A DNA stretch of 64,000 nt from Phalacrocorax aristotelis (Eukaryota; Chordata; Aves; Suliformes; Phalacrocoracidae). The position numbers were made by a program, and so were the translations under genes. The notes below the pieces were generated by a model. The model was not told the DNA's origin, made no database searches, and worked only from the letters and a program-made list of their open reading frames with translations. Positions 61,447 to 64,000 of the stretch are shown here, piece by piece. Position 1 is the first letter of the stretch; the number at the start of each line of letters is the position of its first letter. The stretch is from NCBI RefSeq assembly GCF_949628215.1, contig NC_134276.1, forward strand, positions 67,992,233 through 68,056,232, read 5' to 3'.

Positions 61447-62969
61447 TTCTGTTTTACTTACCCGGTGATGCATGTCATATAAGATTGTTTTCCTTCAATT
61501 CTGTAGCAATGGGAAGGAATATATGCTAAGATACATTAACCCTTCATTGACCAGGAAAGGGTCAAACTGCTAATTCAGTCAGTTCCACAGACATAGCAGG
61601 CTGTAACATAGGAGGGAGGGCTTAAGAGGAGACACCCATTTAGCCCCCATACTCAGCCAGCATATAACTGGGACTTCTTTCAAGAGAAGATGGTCCAGGG
61701 CCAGGCACTGTGATTGCTGTCTGATTGCTCCTTCCTGAGCAAAATGTAGCTTGATGAAAGACTGTATTTTTTTGTTTGGGTTTGTGCCATTGACTGGGCC
61801 ATTTACATCTGTTTGATTAGAAACAAGGGATACGCCCTTGAAGGAGGTAACAGCCAAATGAAAAAAACCCCAAACCTGTTTTTTTGAACTGAGCAGTAGA
61901 CTTGGAAGCGTTATCAAGCGATCTTGAGCAGAATGTCATTGCAATTGAGTGCTACGTACTGTCAGCGCTCCCTTATCCCCACGTGGGTTGTCCCAGCTGC
62001 TGATGTTAGCTAGCTCAAGCACAGCTCTTCACGAGCCTTACAGAACTGCATCAAAAGATAGATTTGGCTGTCTATGGCGTGGCCACTTCGGTGAGGACAA
62101 AGCCTGAGATGGTTAAGTACTGTTTGACCTAGATAGGTCTGTGCCTGGCCAGTATTAGAGGATGTGCTGTTCTTTGGCAGCTGGGAACCATGAATAGTAC
62201 AGTATGGATACCACACGTCTTGATCAGAACAGGTTTGTGTTCAGTTGCACATGTCGGCCCTGCAGGACTTGGCAGCAAAATGAAACTGGTGCAGGAACAG
62301 GTGAGGATTAAAGGGAGTCAGTTCGGTTGTAGCACAAAATGACTTAGTATGAAATGAGGGAGGTGTTGGGTTTTTCTTTTTTTCCTCATATTAAATGGAG
62401 TAGTGGAGAGTCATCTGTAAGTATGGGAAATTCCAGAGCTGTTTTGTTAAGTTTTCTTAAAGATGAGATACCAGATAAGTGCACATCACAGCCTGACAGT
62501 CAGATGCAGCTCAAAGAATTATAAAGGAACAGCTAGCGATATCTCCTCAAAGTGGAGAATTGATAGTGGTATTAAATAAAAATGTATATGCCTCACTGTA
62601 GTTTATCTTAGCTATGTGCTTTTTAACTGAACACTTCAGAGAGGTTTATCTTGCAGGTGAAATGGTTTCAAGACCATTTATTAAGGTCTCTTTATTGTTA
62701 TGGTACCTTCTGCAAGTGGCTACTGCAAGATTATTTATGGCATTTACAAAGTCTGAAGCCTTTACCTTTTTAGACCCTTTCCTTAGGATACTTTCCACAT
62801 GTATTTTGTGCATTTATTCTTAACTATATATTTAAAATTTCTTTGCCATGAGAAGACACAGCCAGGATGCATTACTGGTTTTATCTTAATCTCCTACTGC
62901 TAACAGTATAGCATTGCCTACGTATTTGGTGGCAGAAACATGCTTAGATTTGCGTTGTGAAATTAGGTC
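61447..62969. other. Intergenic stretch downstream of SEPTIN10
   Basis: About 1.5 kb of unremarkable AT-rich DNA between two CR1 copies. No exon, RNA gene or further repeat recognised. Confidence 0.5.
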
Positions 62970-64000
62970 TAGAATATACTGGACTTCAAAAATTCAGACC
63001 ATACAGACATTTGATGCAAGGACAGGCAATGCAGGAGGGCTACAGAGATGCTGTTTCCCACTGTAGGGAGAAAATTTGTGCAGCCAAAGCTCAATTAGAG
63101 TTCAAGCTGGCCAGCACTGTGAAGGACAACAAAAAGAGCTATTTTAAATATGTTAACTGCAAAAGGAGGATCAGAGATAACATTGGGCCATTGCTTGATG
63201 AGGTTGGTCACCTCATAAATAGGGACATCGAAAAGCAGAAATGTTGAATGCCTTCTTCACCTCTGTCCTTAACACCGATGGGGGGCCCTGGGACCCCCAG
63301 AGCCCTCTGCGGGAACGCTGTGACTGGGGGGGTGATAAACTCTCAGCTGACTCTGAACTGGTTCAGGACTTCCTGCTCCAGCTGGATGCACATAAATCTA
63401 TGGGGCCTGATGCAATTCATCCCAGGGTAATGAAAGAGCTGGCTGATGTTATCATGGGACTGCTCTGTTATTTTTTCAATGGTCCTGGGAGTCTGGAGAG
63501 GTCCCAATTGACTGGAAGCTGGCAAATGTCCCAGTTTTCAAGAAGAGTGAGAAGGAAGACCTTGGTAATTACAGGCCTGTCAGTTTCACTTCAGTGCCTG
63601 GTAAAATTATGGAGAAGGTTATTCTGGGAGTTACTGAAAAAACCCTTGAGAGCCAACGCAGTCATTGGTCATAGTCAGCATGGGTTCATGAAGAAGTCCT
63701 GCTTAACTAAATTTCCTTTTATAAGGTTACCCAACTAGTTGACCAAGGAAAGCCAGTAGATGTGGGGTGTTTGGATTTTAGCAAAGCTTTTGGTACTGTC
63801 TCTCACAGTATCCTGGACAAAATGTCCAGCACACAGCTAGACAAGCCCCTAACATGGTGGGTGAACAACTGGCTGGTGCGTTGGGTGCAAAGAGTTATAG
63901 CAAATGGCGTTACATTGGGCTGGTGGCCAGTCACCAGTGGGGTGCCCCAGGGCTCAATTTTAGGGCCAGCACTCTTTAATATTTTTATAAATGATCTGGA
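62970..64000 (+). mobile_element. CR1 LINE, broken reverse-transcriptase ORF2, runs off the window
   Basis: A 5'-truncated CR1 in sense orientation. Translated pieces in different frames show LDAHKSMGPDAIHPRVMKEL near 63390, a linker to the RT domain, then [15 protein letters not shown] (RT motif A region, near 63770) and [20 protein letters not shown] (motif B region, near 63940-64000). The Asp-Asp catalytic box would lie beyond the edge. Frameshifts and an early stop (TGA at 63246-63248) separate the pieces, so this copy cannot make an intact protein. Related copies lie in introns 5 and 8. Confidence 0.93.

Noticed and set aside
1-64000. tRNA, rRNA or CRISPR-like arrays
   Set aside because: No cloverleaf with A and B boxes, no rRNA core sequence and no regularly spaced direct repeats were seen. 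The window is vertebrate nuclear DNA, where CRISPR arrays are not expected.

Overview
The window looks like bird nuclear DNA, or at least sauropsid DNA. It has large AT-rich introns and intergenic DNA, GT-AG introns, one sharp CpG island, several CR1 retrotransposon fragments and an LTR of avian endogenous-retrovirus type. There are no operons and no compact prokaryotic genes. The two recognisable genes are SOWAHC on the minus strand and SEPTIN10 on the plus strand. They lie head to head, the same pairing I know from human chromosome 2q13, so this is an ancient vertebrate synteny block.

Layout. Positions 1-20 kb are gene-poor and hold a (GT)n microsatellite, one solo-type LTR in minus orientation (about 2790-3167) and no gene I can recognise until about 19.87 kb. 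There, a splice acceptor, 61 open codons, a stop and a nearby AATAAA together look like the last exon of an unidentified plus-strand gene. Positions 20.3-24.9 kb are intergenic. The SOWAHC 3' UTR probably runs from about 28.0 down to 24.9 kb. The intronless SOWAHC coding region is 28035-29624 (529 residues). The interval between the two start codons (29625-30012) is a shared CpG-island promoter.

SEPTIN10 fills 30.0-61.0 kb. I reconstruct ten coding exons giving a 432-residue septin of the SEPT6 subgroup: a P-loop GTPase domain, the septin unique element and a C-terminal coiled coil. All exon junctions keep frame. The 3' end offers three alternatives: an intronic stop and AATAAA directly after exon 9, a spliced 44-codon exon at 59256-59391 with its own AATAAA, and the family-typical last exon ending in NSNFI at 60205-60220. 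CR1 fragments lie in introns 5 and 8 and downstream of the gene. A 5'-truncated, frameshifted CR1 carrying reverse-transcriptase motifs runs off the right edge.

No new enzymatic or defence system is visible. The items most worth checking are the SEPTIN10 3'-end alternatives, the orphan terminal exon near 20 kb, the shared promoter with its GCGCGCTC tandem repeat, and a candidate conserved non-coding element at 17.76-18.11 kb. All boundaries were read by eye without alignment tools.
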